NCBI GenBank assembly: GCA_910890315.1
Contig: CAJVGD010000021.1
Location: forward strand, 124,001-188,000
Length of the DNA stretch: 64,000 nucleotides
Direction: 5' to 3'
Source: Serendipita indica DSM 11827
Lineage: Eukaryota > Basidiomycota > Agaricomycetes > Sebacinales > Serendipitaceae
Below are positions 1 to 10,948 of the stretch, in pieces. Below the pieces are notes generated by a model. The model was given only the letters and a program-made list of their open reading frames with translations. It did not search any database and was not told where the DNA came from. The translations under genes and the position numbers were made by a program. Position 1 is the first letter of the stretch, and every line of letters starts with the position of its first letter.

Positions 1-215
1 AGGAAGAATTGGTCTACTACAGATACACCTGGGCGTCATCGCTTGATCGGGCCTCCGACTCGTAAAAGGACATTCTAGACAATTGAGCACACCCACTTCT
101 TATACTTCTTGTCGAAAGATATATATTCAATACGCTAAAAGAACCGTTCCTGGTCCACTCTTGGTGGAGGGATGTAAGAGAAATCCCATAAATCCGTCGA
201 TGGAAGAAATAGAAA

Positions 216-1657
216 TTAGTGGATAGACCAACGGAATTCTACGCACGTCCAGTGCTCTCCTAAATGAGGTAAATATGTTGACTTTTGTTCACATCCCTTC
301 AGAAGCCTACTCTTCATCCACGATGGTGACAGTAGATCCTTTGTCTCTCCAAGGATACCAAGACATTCAATAGGCCTATCCCGATAGTGAATGGGTGTCC
401 TCTCTGAAGTTGGGCTTTGTGGGTAAAACCAAGCGGCGAGAATGGCGTCGAGTAGTTCTATACTCAACTCTTCGTCTACGCGATCGAGAATTAGTTTCTT
501 GAGCTTTGGAAATAGCATTGTGCCCCCTCCCAGGTCGTTCTTGTCCCATTCGCTGAGATCGTTTTTGTGCCAGCCGACCAGTCCTTCGAGATGACCGCGG
601 AGATCGAGGACTTCGAGCTGGGGACAGGACAAATTAAACGGTTCGAATAGAATGGGATCGACACAAACGTCGAGCTCGAGGATTTCGGGATGTCGGCCAA
701 GGAAGCGAATCATTGGCAACGACACATCTTCGTCGCCAAGGATGCGTCGGAGGGATGGGCAGGAGAGATGGTCCCAGGGGAAATTGGGCGAGCGAGCGAT
801 ATGTAGTAGCTCTAAGGATGGAAGGTTGATCATCGAGCGGTCTGATGCGGCTGGTGGTGAAGGACATTCGACCCATCGCACCCTGAGCTTCTTGAGATTG
901 GTGAACATGGCGAGTCCAGGAAGGAACTGAACATCTTTGCAGTCGTAGACGTCGAGGAACGTGATAGAGGAGACTGGCGGAGAGTGCGAAGAAAAGAACT
1001 GGACGTCGAATTGATGCGAGAGATACAGCTTCTCTGCACCTGGAATAAGAATCGCGCTACGTGCAGCATCCCATGGCGCGCGCTGGTCCGACTCTTCGCG
1101 CTTAGACTGGGTGGAGAGATAAAGCTCGCGAATACGTGGTCCCTCCAAGAAAGGCAGATTTTCCAGTAGTGTATTCGCGAGATATGGCTTGTAGATGTAG
1201 ATGCTGAGATGTTCAATGACTTTCAGCTGAGAGATGCGACACTCGCGAAAGATTTCGCGAAGGTGATTCCAAGCGAAATCGTCCCCTCTACTACGATAGA
1301 TGCGGATATTGTCTGGATCTGGGCGGACCGACGTTATATATCTATACTGGGCGGCAAGAACCGAGACACTGTATGATATGTCAATGTCCAGGCAGCGCCA
1401 TATGTTGGGTGTGCGCCTCGAAACGTCTCTCCACCTCTTATTCACACATCCGAGGTCATAGGCGAGTTTGTTGCGATGATGACTGGATCCGGGGCAGAGT
1501 TGCTCAAAAATGAGACACAAAATGTCATCTGGTACCCGTAGAATTGGATGATTCTCGTAAGAAACCTCTTCGAATGCAGATACAGCTGCTGACTCACTGC
1601 TGATGGTTAGCCGCAGACGAGGTGAACCGTGGCGACGCACTGAGACTCAACGGCCAT
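216..1657 (-). CDS. F-box/LRR-like protein, left copy of duplicated unit
   Basis: An open frame of about 470 codons begins with an F-box-like segment (PDDILCLIFEQLC, then VNKRWRDVSRRTPNIWR). A leucine-rich, LRR-like region with LPSLELLHI and CPQLEVLDL follows. F-box proteins usually link substrates to SCF ubiquitin ligases; that role is inferred from the family. The protein is clearly paralogous to the one at 4351-5856, with long near-identical stretches up to the shared C-terminal TCVEFRWS. Oddly, the only ATG that aligns with the other copy's start (1657) is out of frame with the F-box, and no ATG precedes the F-box in the main frame. The start is therefore broken, or lies in an unseen exon. 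The rest of the frame is clean, so decay is recent or the break is an assembly error. Confidence 0.7.
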
Positions 1658-2309
1658 GGGCAATAATAATACCTAACGTTTGCTCTCTTCTCTAAATGAG
1701 CTCTCGGGTCTGAATAATTGCACTGTCTCCGAATTCAACGTCGTCAAGAGGTCAGCGTCAAGCTCAATCACCACCCAAGTGCGCGCGAAAGCCTTGGACC
1801 ACCGAAGTTTGCATTGATAAACCCTCTTATCCCAGTACAGTGCTATCTGAACCCTTCCCAGGAGCTATTTCTGGATTCGGTTGGCGACATAAGGACCGAG
1901 TCACGGTCACTGGAAAAATAGTCATTATTGCTGCAGAAAGCGAACGAAAGTATCGAATGGGCTGGTAAGTGACGGTTATTATCACTCTGCGCCTGGCACT
2001 GACACCGCCCAGAAACTAGTTTGTCGTCCCATTCTCAACCGGGCAGACTCGGGCGGGCATGTGAAGAAAGAAGTTCACAACAATGCGATCTGTACCGCAT
2101 AGTAACATATTAGGCATCCAGGAGCACACTGAAGACGAGCCTTTCATGGCTCATGGTCAAGAGCTGAATTCGAAGAATCGCCTATAACCGCCCAAGGTTT
2201 CAAAACGGGAGCCCTACTAGATCACTGTGGCTCATCGTCCTACCGGGCGTATTTAGGAGGGACTAACTCGAACTCGCTTCGTCGCCCCAACCTTCCATGC
2301 ACAACCCCC
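1658..2309. other. Divergent intergenic region, left unit
   Basis: This gap lies between the F-box start and the broken sulfurase copy. A TATA-like stretch (gcgtatttaggaggg) near 2247-2261 matches the one placed about 50 bp before the start of the intact copy. I see no other gene or RNA here. Confidence 0.5.
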
Positions 2310-4190
2310 ATGGAGAAACAACGCAAATCAGACTTTGCAAAGTTTATAAGCACATACCCACAATACACTCAAACGGACGATTTGGACCGAATGCGCAAGA
2401 AAGGGAGCGAGTCGATACATCCACCGAGATCTACGTAGACGACATGGGTGACGCATTATGGCCTGAGCAACTTGTCACTGCCCATTCCACGATCTCATAA
2501 GCTGGTATATTCGGAAACACACTCTGACAGTCCTTGGTAGGTGGCTAAATGGTCGTTTGTCCTTTGCTAACCACTATCCAGTGCACTCAGATCACATCAG
2601 CATATTGCCAAGGCGAGACGCGCTATACTTGAATTTTTAGACGCACCGTCATCGGAGTATGCCCGTATCTTAACAGGAAACGCGACGGCTGCCCTCAAAC
2701 TTGTTGGAGAGAGCTTTCCTTTCAGGTCTACTGGGTGACTTGTGCTCCCAGTCGACTGTCACAATATTGTAAACGGTATACGATGGTTTGCTGAGCGAGT
2801 TGGAGCCACTGTGACATATCTGTCGGCTGGAACTCACGGCGGATTCAACGAGCGTGAGGCGCTGGTACGTCGACGAATTCTACGCGGAAAGCATCTATTC
2901 ACTTATAGCCAGGACATTTTGCATCAATATTCAAATCAAACCCACGGTCCTTCGCTATTTGTGGTCACCGGCCAATCGAATATCACTGGCATCCGTCCTC
3001 CTCTGTCAATCTTGGCCGCCGTGAAAGAAGCCGCACTTCTCGACGCTGCTGCTCTGGCTGCGTCCACACGCGTTTCCCTTAGATCGCCCGCTCGTGTCGA
3101 TGCAATGGCTGTCAGCTTTTACAAGATGTTCGGCTACCCGACTGGTGTGGGCGCGCTCATTACCAAAAAGAGCTTTCCAGATACCCTCAATCGACCATGG
3201 TTTAGTGGCAGAGCTGTGGATTTTGTACAGAGTCCCGGAGGACTAGCATTGCCGGCGAGTGACTTGATTGCACGCTTCGAGGTGAGCTCATTCCGCATAA
3301 ATTTAAAAAGAGGTCGGACTTAAGCGATTGTAAATAGGAAGGTGCACTGAACTATGCGTGTCTTTCGGCAATTGAGCCCGGCCTTGACTTTCTGAAGAGG
3401 TATATGCCGTCACTCTCCATACGACTTTCAGCCATTCACCACTACATTCACACATGCCTCGAGTCTCTCGTTTACCCAGAAAACCGGCACCCATCTCGTC
3501 CGTGTCCACACCAAGAAGCGGATGCTGAAGGCGCAGCCTCAGTCAAGTTATCCTCGAGGTGCATCCGTGTCTCCTCTATCCTCTTCCGAGGCATCTCTCA
3601 GGCGGCTCTTCGCCCGGAAAGCCACATCGTCGCACACCGCACCCTTAACACCGGAATTGAGGCACGGATATGCACGATCCCCGTCACTCACTTCGCTACC
3701 TTTGCCCATGGAAATTTCATCCAGACCCCTTTGATGGCTTCCTCCCAAACTCCGGATGGGGAGAGCCGGGTGCATGGTGAGGAAGGCCAGGGTTACGTGC
3801 TGTCGTGCACATTCCATACGAGCTCGGGTACAATGATCCCACTCTCTCATATCTCCAAACTGGCAGCAGCTCATGGAATCTCGCTATGAACCGGATGTGT
3901 GTGCGACCCAGGAGGCACAGCAACGAATGCGGCAAGTCAGCGCCATATCTAGCAATTCAAACGACCGTACATCCTCCCATCGACAGGGCAGTGACGCCCC
4001 ACAGCTGGATACGGAGGAGATTTGGGGGGTTGTCGGAGGTATGGATAGCCTTGGTGTCGTGAGGATTGGCCTCGGTCTAGCGAATCACTTCGATGTCATT
4101 TGTAGACTGATTGAATGGGCCAAGGGTCTTCTTGATGAACCAGAACGGGAGCGGAGGCTGGCACGGCTTATACCCTTATGCATCTCGTAA
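2310..4190 (+). pseudogene. Molybdenum cofactor sulfurase-like pseudogene (left copy)
   Basis: This is a degraded copy of the gene at 6502-8474. Recognisable pieces come in the same order: the N-terminus (MEKQRKSDF), the IYVDDMGDALWPEQL segment in another frame, a long block from LPVDCHNIVNG through the PLP-lysine motif SFYKMFGYPTG, and the C-terminal WAKGLLDEPERERRLARL. The frame is lost soon after RMRKK, the second-intron region carries extra sequence, the low-complexity middle is shortened, and a stop falls just before the position of the TGCVCNPG cysteine motif. No continuous product can be made by the splicing pattern seen in the intact copy. It arose as half of a roughly 4.15 kb tandem duplication. 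Confidence 0.85.
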
Positions 4191-4350
4191 GCCATGGAGA
4201 TGGACTATTACACGTCTCATTAGTTGCTCTATTACGATTCCGTGTATATTTCTGGATGAAGAATACATATTTGATGGGTTATACCAACGTCCATGGTCCC
4301 TTTGGGATCTGGTCGCAACGCCTAATAGGCTCACTCACCCTGTAGTTCCA

Positions 4351-5856
4351 TTATCCTGTCGACCAACGAAATTCGACACACGTCCAACGGTGCCCTAGAT
4401 GGGGTAAATACCTCGAGCTTCGCTCACATCCTTTCAAAAGTGTACTCTCCATCCATGGCGGTGAGTATAAATCTTTGGTCTCTCCAAGGATACCAAGACA
4501 TGGAACAAACCTATTGCGAGAACGATGCTGGACCTCTGCGGTACTCGAAGCGGGACTTCGTGGGTGACACCAATTTTCGACGATAGCCTCCAGTAGCTCT
4601 AGCGTCAGCTCTTTATCCACGCGGTCAAGAATGAGCTTCTTCAGATTTGGCAACGACGTTGCGCCTATTCCGGGACTGTCCTTGTCCCATTCACCTAGTT
4701 TGTTCTTCTGCCAGCCGACGAGACCCTCGATATGGCCACGTATATCCAGAGTCTCGAGTTGTGGGCAAGATAGAGTAAACAACTCGAATAAATGGGAATC
4801 GACGCAAACGTCTAGCTCAAGAATTCTGGGATGTCGTTGAAGAAAGCGGATCATTGCCTGCGAAACGTCTTCGTCGCCTACTACAGACCAAAGGGACGGG
4901 CACGAGAGATAGTCCCAAGGAAAATTCGGTGTTTGCGCGATGCATAGTGTCTCTAGTGCTGGCAAGTCGACCATTTGGTATGGCGCGGCGTATTCGAATT
5001 GAGGCGTGAAGGGCAGTGGCGGAAGAGAGCATTCGACTGAGCGAACCCAGAGCTTTTTGAGATTTGTGAACATTCCGATTCGAGGGAGAAAGTGGACCGC
5101 TTTGCAGCGGTAAATGTCGAGGAAAGTGATGGATGATATTTGTTGAAAATTCTGGGTAAAGAATTGTACGCCGTAGTGATGCGACATATATAATTTTTTT
5201 GCACCTGGAATGAGAAGCGGGAGCCGCGTCGCATCCCATGGTATGCGTTCCCTCGATCCCCTGCGCTTGGATTGTACAGACAGGCTGAGCTCGCGAATCC
5301 GCGGTTCCTTTAAGAGGGGAAGGTTGTCGAGGATAGTACTGACAAGATAAGGTTTGTATATGTAGATGCTGAGATGGTCGATGAACTTGAGTTCAGAGAT
5401 ACGACATTCGCGGAGAATGTCCCCAAGGTGATTCCAAGAGGTATCGTCACCTCTACTCCGGTAAATGCGAATTACATCAGGATCTGGGCGAATGGAGGTA
5501 ATATATTTGTACTGAGCTGCAAGAGCCGAGACGCTGTAGGCTATATCGATATCCAGGCAGCGCCATATATTAGGTGTACGTCTCGAGGCGTCTCTCCACT
5601 GCTTGTTTACGAGTCCTATTCCGTAAGCGAGCTTATTGCGGTGGTTCCCAGACCCAGCGCACAGATGCTCGAAGATGAGACGGAGAATGTCCTCTGGTAC
5701 GTCTAGAATGGGATGCCTCTCGTATGCTATTTCTTTTCCAGTTGGGTCTGGCGTTTTCTCCCTGCAAAATGGTGAACTGTAGCAGTGGTCGTCTGTGCCG
5801 ACGCACCGAGACTCTACAGCCATGTCTACGCTCCACAATTCAGCGTTCGAGGTCAT
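4351..5856 (-). CDS. F-box/LRR-like protein, right copy
   Basis: An uninterrupted frame of up to 501 codons. The F-box-like segment (VPEDILRLIFEHLCAG, then VNKQWRDASRRTPNIWRCLDI) lies near residues 50-95. About 350 residues of LRR-like leucine-rich sequence follow, ending in TCVEFRWSTG. The probable role is substrate recognition in an SCF-type ligase, inferred from the family. Two ATGs are possible, at 5856 and 5823. A TATA-like box on the minus strand (cttatatag at 5876-5884) sits only about 20 bp before the first ATG, so transcription likely starts past it. The ATG at 5823 also aligns with the one in the left copy (1657). I prefer 5823. The next gene, a sulfurase-like protein, is divergently oriented. 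Confidence 0.82.
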   Translation of the reverse strand: MTSNAELWSVDMAVESRCVGTDDHCYSSPFCREKTPDPTGKEIAYERHPILDVPEDILRLIFEHLCAGSGNHRNKLAYGIGLVNKQWRDASRRTPNIWRCLDIDIAYSVSALAAQYKYITSIRPDPDVIRIYRSRGDDTSWNHLGDILRECRISELKFIDHLSIYIYKPYLVSTILDNLPLLKEPRIRELSLSVQSKRRGSRERIPWDATRLPLLIPGAKKLYMSHHYGVQFFTQNFQQISSITFLDIYRCKAVHFLPRIGMFTNLKKLWVRSVECSLPPLPFTPQFEYAAPYQMVDLPALETLCIAQTPNFPWDYLSCPSLWSVVGDEDVSQAMIRFLQRHPRILELDVCVDSHLFELFTLSCPQLETLDIRGHIEGLVGWQKNKLGEWDKDSPGIGATSLPNLKKLILDRVDKELTLELLEAIVENWCHPRSPASSTAEVQHRSRNRFVPCLGILGETKDLYSPPWMESTLLKGCERSSRYLPHLGHRWTCVEFRWSTG

Positions 5857-5875
5857 TCAAAGCCCAATATTGTCT

Positions 5876-5884
5876 CTTATATAG
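5876..5884 (-). promoter_or_regulatory. TATA-like box of the right F-box gene
   Basis: Read on the minus strand this is CTATATAAG. It lies about 50 bp upstream of the ATG at 5823 and about 20 bp upstream of the ATG at 5856, which favours the inner start. Confidence 0.45.
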
Positions 5885-6501
5885 ATCAGTAATACCCGAG
5901 AATTACACTCCCTGCTCAGTGGATGTCGTCACGGGGTCAGCGCCAACAATACCACTCGCTCGGCAGCTCGTGCCTTTGGCATCTCCCATGGTAGGGGGTT
6001 TTTTTTTGTTATACCAATTCTCTCACTCATACCTTGACTCTGCAACTGATTGGAATTTAGACGGAGTCCCCGGCAGGTGGATGGAGTTGAAAATAACAAA
6101 CGGCACCGAAGCAGACGTTGATAGTGAATACTGAAGAGGCTGTTGCAGAGTGCAAATTATGGGAGCCTAATTTAGAACCGCTGCGACGATGAGCTTTGCC
6201 ACGACGGAGCTGCCCTAAAGACAACGAATTGTTCAGGACGATGGGTGGAAATCCGGATGGACCCGTGAAGAAGCAAGCTCCGGTCGATATGATATTCATG
6301 AGTTTAGGTCACGGCCGGCATCAAGGGACACCCCGACGGCGACGTTTTCGCGCCTGCCTTGTCAGGGCCTGCCTCAATAGAACGTGCTGCACTGCTAAAA
6401 GTGCCATAATGGGACAGGACCAACTCCTCAAGGTTCTCTCGGCGCATTTAAGAGAGGGCGACTCGAGCTTCTTCTTCCAACACCCCCACACTCTCTCCAG
6501 C
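5885..6501. other. Divergent intergenic region, right unit
   Basis: This is the shared upstream region of the F-box gene and the sulfurase-like gene. The stretch gcatttaagagaggg starting at 6444 is TATA-like. It lies about 50 bp before the sulfurase ATG and has a counterpart in the left unit. Nothing else is recognisable. Confidence 0.5.
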
Positions 6502-8474
6502 ATGGAAAAGCAACGCAAACACGACTATGCCACCTTTGTCACGACCTACACCCAGTATGCTCAGACGGAAAACTTGGATCAAATGCGCAAGAAGGAGTTT
6601 CGCCGCCTCGGGAAAGCCAACGAGATTTACGTCGACTATATGGGTGGTGCATTATGGCCAGAGCACCTTGTTGCTACTCATTCGACGATTCTACAAGCTG
6701 GTCTTTTTGGAAACACACACTCTGACAGCCCATGGTGAGTCGCTGGAGAGTTTTGCGTATTCTTTTCTGCTCACCGTGATTCAGTGCACTAAGGTCAGAC
6801 CACCATATTGCTGCGGCAAGACGCGCTGTCCTCGACTTTTTCGATGCACCATCAGAGGAATACGTCTGCATCTTCACCTCGAATGCCACGGCGGCTCTCA
6901 AGCTTGTTGGAGAGAGCTTTCCGTTTGATCCTACCGGACGACTTGTTCTCCCGGTCGACTGCCATAATAGTGTCAACGGCATCCGACGATTTGCTGAACG
7001 CGCCGGATCGGTAGTCACCTATCTCTCTGCTGGCACTCACGGCGGCTTTAGGGAGCGTGAAGCGCTGGTACGTTGAGGATGTCAACTAAAGAAACCGTCA
7101 ATTGATTTTATTTAGGACGTTTTGCATCAATCAAACGCAGATCACGGTCCCTCGCTGTTTGTGGTCACTGGCCAATCGAACGTCACTGGCATCCGTCCTC
7201 CCCTGTCAATCCTGGCCGCCGCGAAACAAGCTGGTTGGGCGACGCTTCTCGATGCCGCTGCTCTGGCTTCGTCCACTCGTATCTCTCTTAGCTCTCTTGG
7301 CCACGTCGATGCGATGGCTGTCAGCTTTTACAAGATGTTCGGCTATCCGACTGGCGTGGGCGCGCTCATTGCCAAGAAGAGTTTTCTAGCTACCCTCAAT
7401 CGACCATGGTTCAGTGGAGGAGCTGTGGACTTTGTACAGAGTCCCGGAGGTTTGGCATTGCCGGCAAGTGATTTGATTGCACGTTTCGAGGTGAGCCCAT
7501 CTTTTGTTTTAAAAAAAAATCTGGGCCTGGGCTAATGCGAGTGACAACAGGAAGGAACATTGAATTACGCTTGCCTTTCGGCTATTGAGCCCGGCCTCGA
7601 GTTTTTGAAAAAGTATATGCCGTCGCTCGCGGTGCGACTTCCAGCCCTTCACCACTACCTTCACACATGTCTCGAATCACTCGTCTATCCCGGAACCAAC
7701 GCCCCACTCATCCGCATCCACACGAAAAAGCGGTCCCTACATGCACCAGCTCAGTTAAGCTATGCTCGAGACACATCCATGTCCCATCAGTTATCCTCTG
7801 AGACACCTTTTGCATCCAGTACTGCCTCTTTCAAGCGGCTGTTCACTCGCAAGTCCACCTCGTCGGGTCTTCCTACCCCACCCCAGACACCGAAGATGGA
7901 GCAGAAACAACTCCATCTATCGTCATCCAATACGCTCTCCCTACCGCCTAAAAAGTCTTCTCGACGGCCTATGACGGCTCCCGCTCGAACCTCGGATGGG
8001 CTAGCAACCACTTCAATCTCCGAATCGCGCCAAGATGAAGCGCAGAAGGAAGAGGGCCAAGGATATGTACTGTCATGCACATTCTACACGAGCTCGGGGG
8101 CGATGATCCCACTCGCCCACATCTCTAAGCTCGCAGCAGCTCACGGCATCTCACTGCGAACTGGATGCGTTTGCAATCCCGGAGGAGCAGCCGCGCTGCG
8201 AGGTAGCGAGGCGCAGCAGAAGATGCAGACTGTCGAGGCGGTTTTCCTCGACTCACATGGGGGTGTGCTCCCTCATCACACGACCAAGGTTGACATGCAG
8301 CGGGATATGGAAGAGGTTTGGAGCGTTGTTGGAGGCATGGACGGTCTTGGTGTCGTTCGCATCAGCCTCGGATTGGCCAACAACTTTGACGATATTTGGA
8401 GACTCGTCGCATGGGCGAGAACTCTTCTCGACGAACCAGAAAGGGAGCGAAGGCTCGCTCGACTTATGGCGTAA
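6502..8474 (+). CDS. Molybdenum cofactor sulfurase-like class V aminotransferase (no MOSC domain)
   Basis: Exons 6502-6734, 6785-7067, 7116-7490 and 7551-8474 join into 604 codons plus a stop, with GT-AG introns of 48-60 bp. The protein is a PLP-dependent class V aminotransferase/cysteine desulfurase fold. The N-terminus has IYVDYMGGALWP, then HNSVNGIRRFA, the PLP lysine in SFYKMFGYPTGVGAL (about residue 245), and the TGCVCNPG cysteine motif near residue 503, typical of the sulfur-carrying site in Mo-cofactor sulfurases. Eukaryotic MOCOS/ABA3 enzymes carry an added C-terminal MOSC domain that holds the cofactor. Here the protein ends soon after the desulfurase domain, so only the sulfur-mobilising half is present. 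A serine- and proline-rich insert lies at about residues 370-450. Start chosen at ATG 6502, which aligns with the left copy. The substrate is not known. Confidence 0.88.
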
Positions 8475-8805
8475 CTGGATGAGATTCTCCTTCTCTCCTG
8501 CTACAGCGGCCACCAAGAGCCCCCCACAGGAGTCTCGTTATGACATAGCCGGGCTCGTTGGCTTTGGTCGATATATTACTTTCCCAACGGTCTAACCGAG
8601 GTTTATATGGATATTGTATGTAACTAACTATGAATTTCTTTCAACCGAATCATGGTTCGCAAGATAAGCAAGGGCGCCAGCCAGATAATATGATTGAGTG
8701 TAAGCCATAATGCATGCTTTGGATTTCATTAGGAAATGTAGCCCGCGTGCTGACTAGTCGACCAGCCACGATGCACAGAGGCCGACATCTTCGACCCGAC
8801 AAACA
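8475..8805. other. Intergenic region
   Basis: This is 3' flank of the sulfurase-like gene and 5' flank of the first membrane F-box-like copy. Near 8757-8804 there is a weak match (gtcgaccagcc, then tcgacccga) to the conserved leader seen before the copies at 10949 and 13356. I see no gene. Confidence 0.45.
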
Positions 8806-10618
8806 ATGACCTTCAGCCCAAAGCGAATCTTGTCAGCCGCCTTAAAGCCACTTCCGATACTGCACTACTACTTGGAATCCTATTTGGTCTCTAATGCTGC
8901 TATTTCATCCTTCCTCATCCCTATAATTGCTGCTTGTTTTCTGATGGACGCCCCATGGTGGGCGCTGATCTAGGCCCTCTCTGCTCTGATGGTTACCCTA
9001 TTCTCTATGAGCCTGTTGGTGGAGTATCTCCGCGACCATCCGCTCTCAGAGGAAAGTGCCGTCCACATCTGGTCCGGATTATGGCTTTTGCCATATATAA
9101 TACCTACAATGAAGATACATAAGTTATTCCAACGAGCGGTAATTATCCGCTATCGTCTTCCATACCTTCCCACCGAGATTTGGTGCTACATCCTCGAGCT
9201 GGCGGTCGATATACCAGAGGCGCTAGGGACGACATGCACACCTGAAAGAATCTTGGAGTATCTACTCCACGCTCACTTCCAGCAATACGCCCACTCAGGT
9301 ACTCGCCTCCACATGTACACGAAACCCTCTTCAGGAAAGCACGAACGCTGCGCGGTGGATCCAGGTCATCCGTATGAAGTCCACATGCGACGAAAGGTCA
9401 CTTTGAGCCTGGTCTGCTCCGAGTGGAATACTATCATCAGGCGACATTCCATTCCATGGGCCCTTGGAGATACCGACGAAGCATCATTGGGGACGGCCGA
9501 GCGCATCGAGTTGATATCATATTATACGCCAAACACTACAGTCGAAAGCAACCGGCCATCGGGTATGGATACAGTAGAAGCCGACCAGCCTCGACGGGAT
9601 ATGGCCAGAGGAGGAAGCGCTTTCTTTCTTCTCTCGCAACTTACAGACCTGAAGTCGTTCGAAGTTTGCGTTGTGTCTCGTACATAGAGTTTGATGTTGC
9701 TCATTTTCGCCTCGTGTGGAAGATGTTCGACAATCTGACTACCCTCATTCTTGAGCATCCGGATGAACTCGGGGACGTTGTGGAGCTGCCGAAACTCCAG
9801 GCTCTGATGCTCAGGTCACGAGGGCTAGACGTACAGAAATGGCACTGTCCATCATTGCAACATCTCGCGCTGGTATACACATATGAGATCGATAGTCCGT
9901 TCGCACTTGACACACAAAGCATCAAAGCATCGTCTCGTCTTCTTTCATTCATCGTTTACGACTGTCAGCCAACCTTCGACGAGACATTTTGGGAAATGCA
10001 TCCGTCGCTTGTGCATCTCGGATCTTCAAAGCTCGATTATCGACATCCGCCACCACGAACGCATCCTTTATCTCACGTCAGCGTCATCTACCCATCGTTC
10101 TCTAAATGGACGTCCGCTGGATTTCGGTCGCTGATCAACTCTGGACATCCACTCAGGTCTGTCCGCTTCTGTCCACTTCGGAAATGTCCAGTCGATAATG
10201 AGTGGAAGGAACTCTACTGGCATGTTCAATACCTTGAAATTCTGGGCCCACTGATTCCGACCGAAGTGGTGTCCGCCGTTGGAGATCTGCACCCCTTTGT
10301 ATAGGCTTGCGCAGGTACCTTTTTACGCGGGAACCAATCTGAATGGCCGCGACGGCCCTGGTGGATTGAGAGGCGTGCAGAGGACTTTATGGCCGAGTGG
10401 GACACCGTGAGTGGGGATAGAGAACACAACGCGGAATTCTTTGTGGCGATGATCCTGTGTCTAGGGATTAACGTGGTATCGTCCAAGTCTCTGCTTTGAG
10501 CGCACGGGGATGGCTCTTCATCGTTGATTTCCATTTAGTCCGAGCTGGCTGGAATAGTTATTTTGACAATCTTTGTAATGCCTCATGCCGTCTATCTCGA
10601 ACTCATCAGCCAGTATGG
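8806..10618 (+). pseudogene. Membrane-anchored F-box-like protein, copy 1 (broken)
   Basis: First member of a tandem family (see the copy at 10949 for the layout). The ATG at 8806 opens MTFSPKRIL, but an in-frame stop at 8971 cuts the N-terminal membrane segment. The frame resumes through DHPLSEESAV, LPYLPTEIWCYILELAVDIPEALG and LSLVCSEWNTIIRR. Near 9640 the homologous sequence moves to another frame (YRPEVVRSLRCVSY onward), which ends at 10304, about 100 residues before the family's usual end. The last part, with WPRRPWWIERRAE and traces of the final membrane helix, survives only as scattered matches to about 10618. At least three breaks make a functional product unlikely. A shorter protein starting at 8989 cannot be excluded. 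Confidence 0.75.
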
Positions 10619-10948
10619 CGCCTTGTCTGTCCAATCATTTGCTAGAGTCAGCTCTGAATACGATCCTTTATTCGCTTGTTCTAAATGACGCATGGTTCTC
10701 GTTTACATTAGCATATCTATGGCTTTTGTTTCATGTTTGACAGGTGACTTTATGTAGTAGCTGGTTGTTCTGGATTTCACCCTTTTATTCGTGCGGTCCG
10801 CGTTTGAAAGTGATTGTCGCCAAACTCGACGCCTTGGTCACTGAATCACTCTGTATATGATTGATTTATTCAAGCTGCAAATGGCTCGTCCGAAGCCGGC
10901 TTAGATGGCACCAGTTGTCAACCAGCACGCTTCAGTTTCGACCCTACG
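10619..10948. other. Intergenic region with conserved leader
   Basis: The segment at 10917-10947 (caaccagcac, then ttcgaccctac) lies directly before the ATG of copy 2. It recurs before copy 3 at 13318-13349, so promoter-proximal DNA was duplicated with the genes. No other feature seen. Confidence 0.5.
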
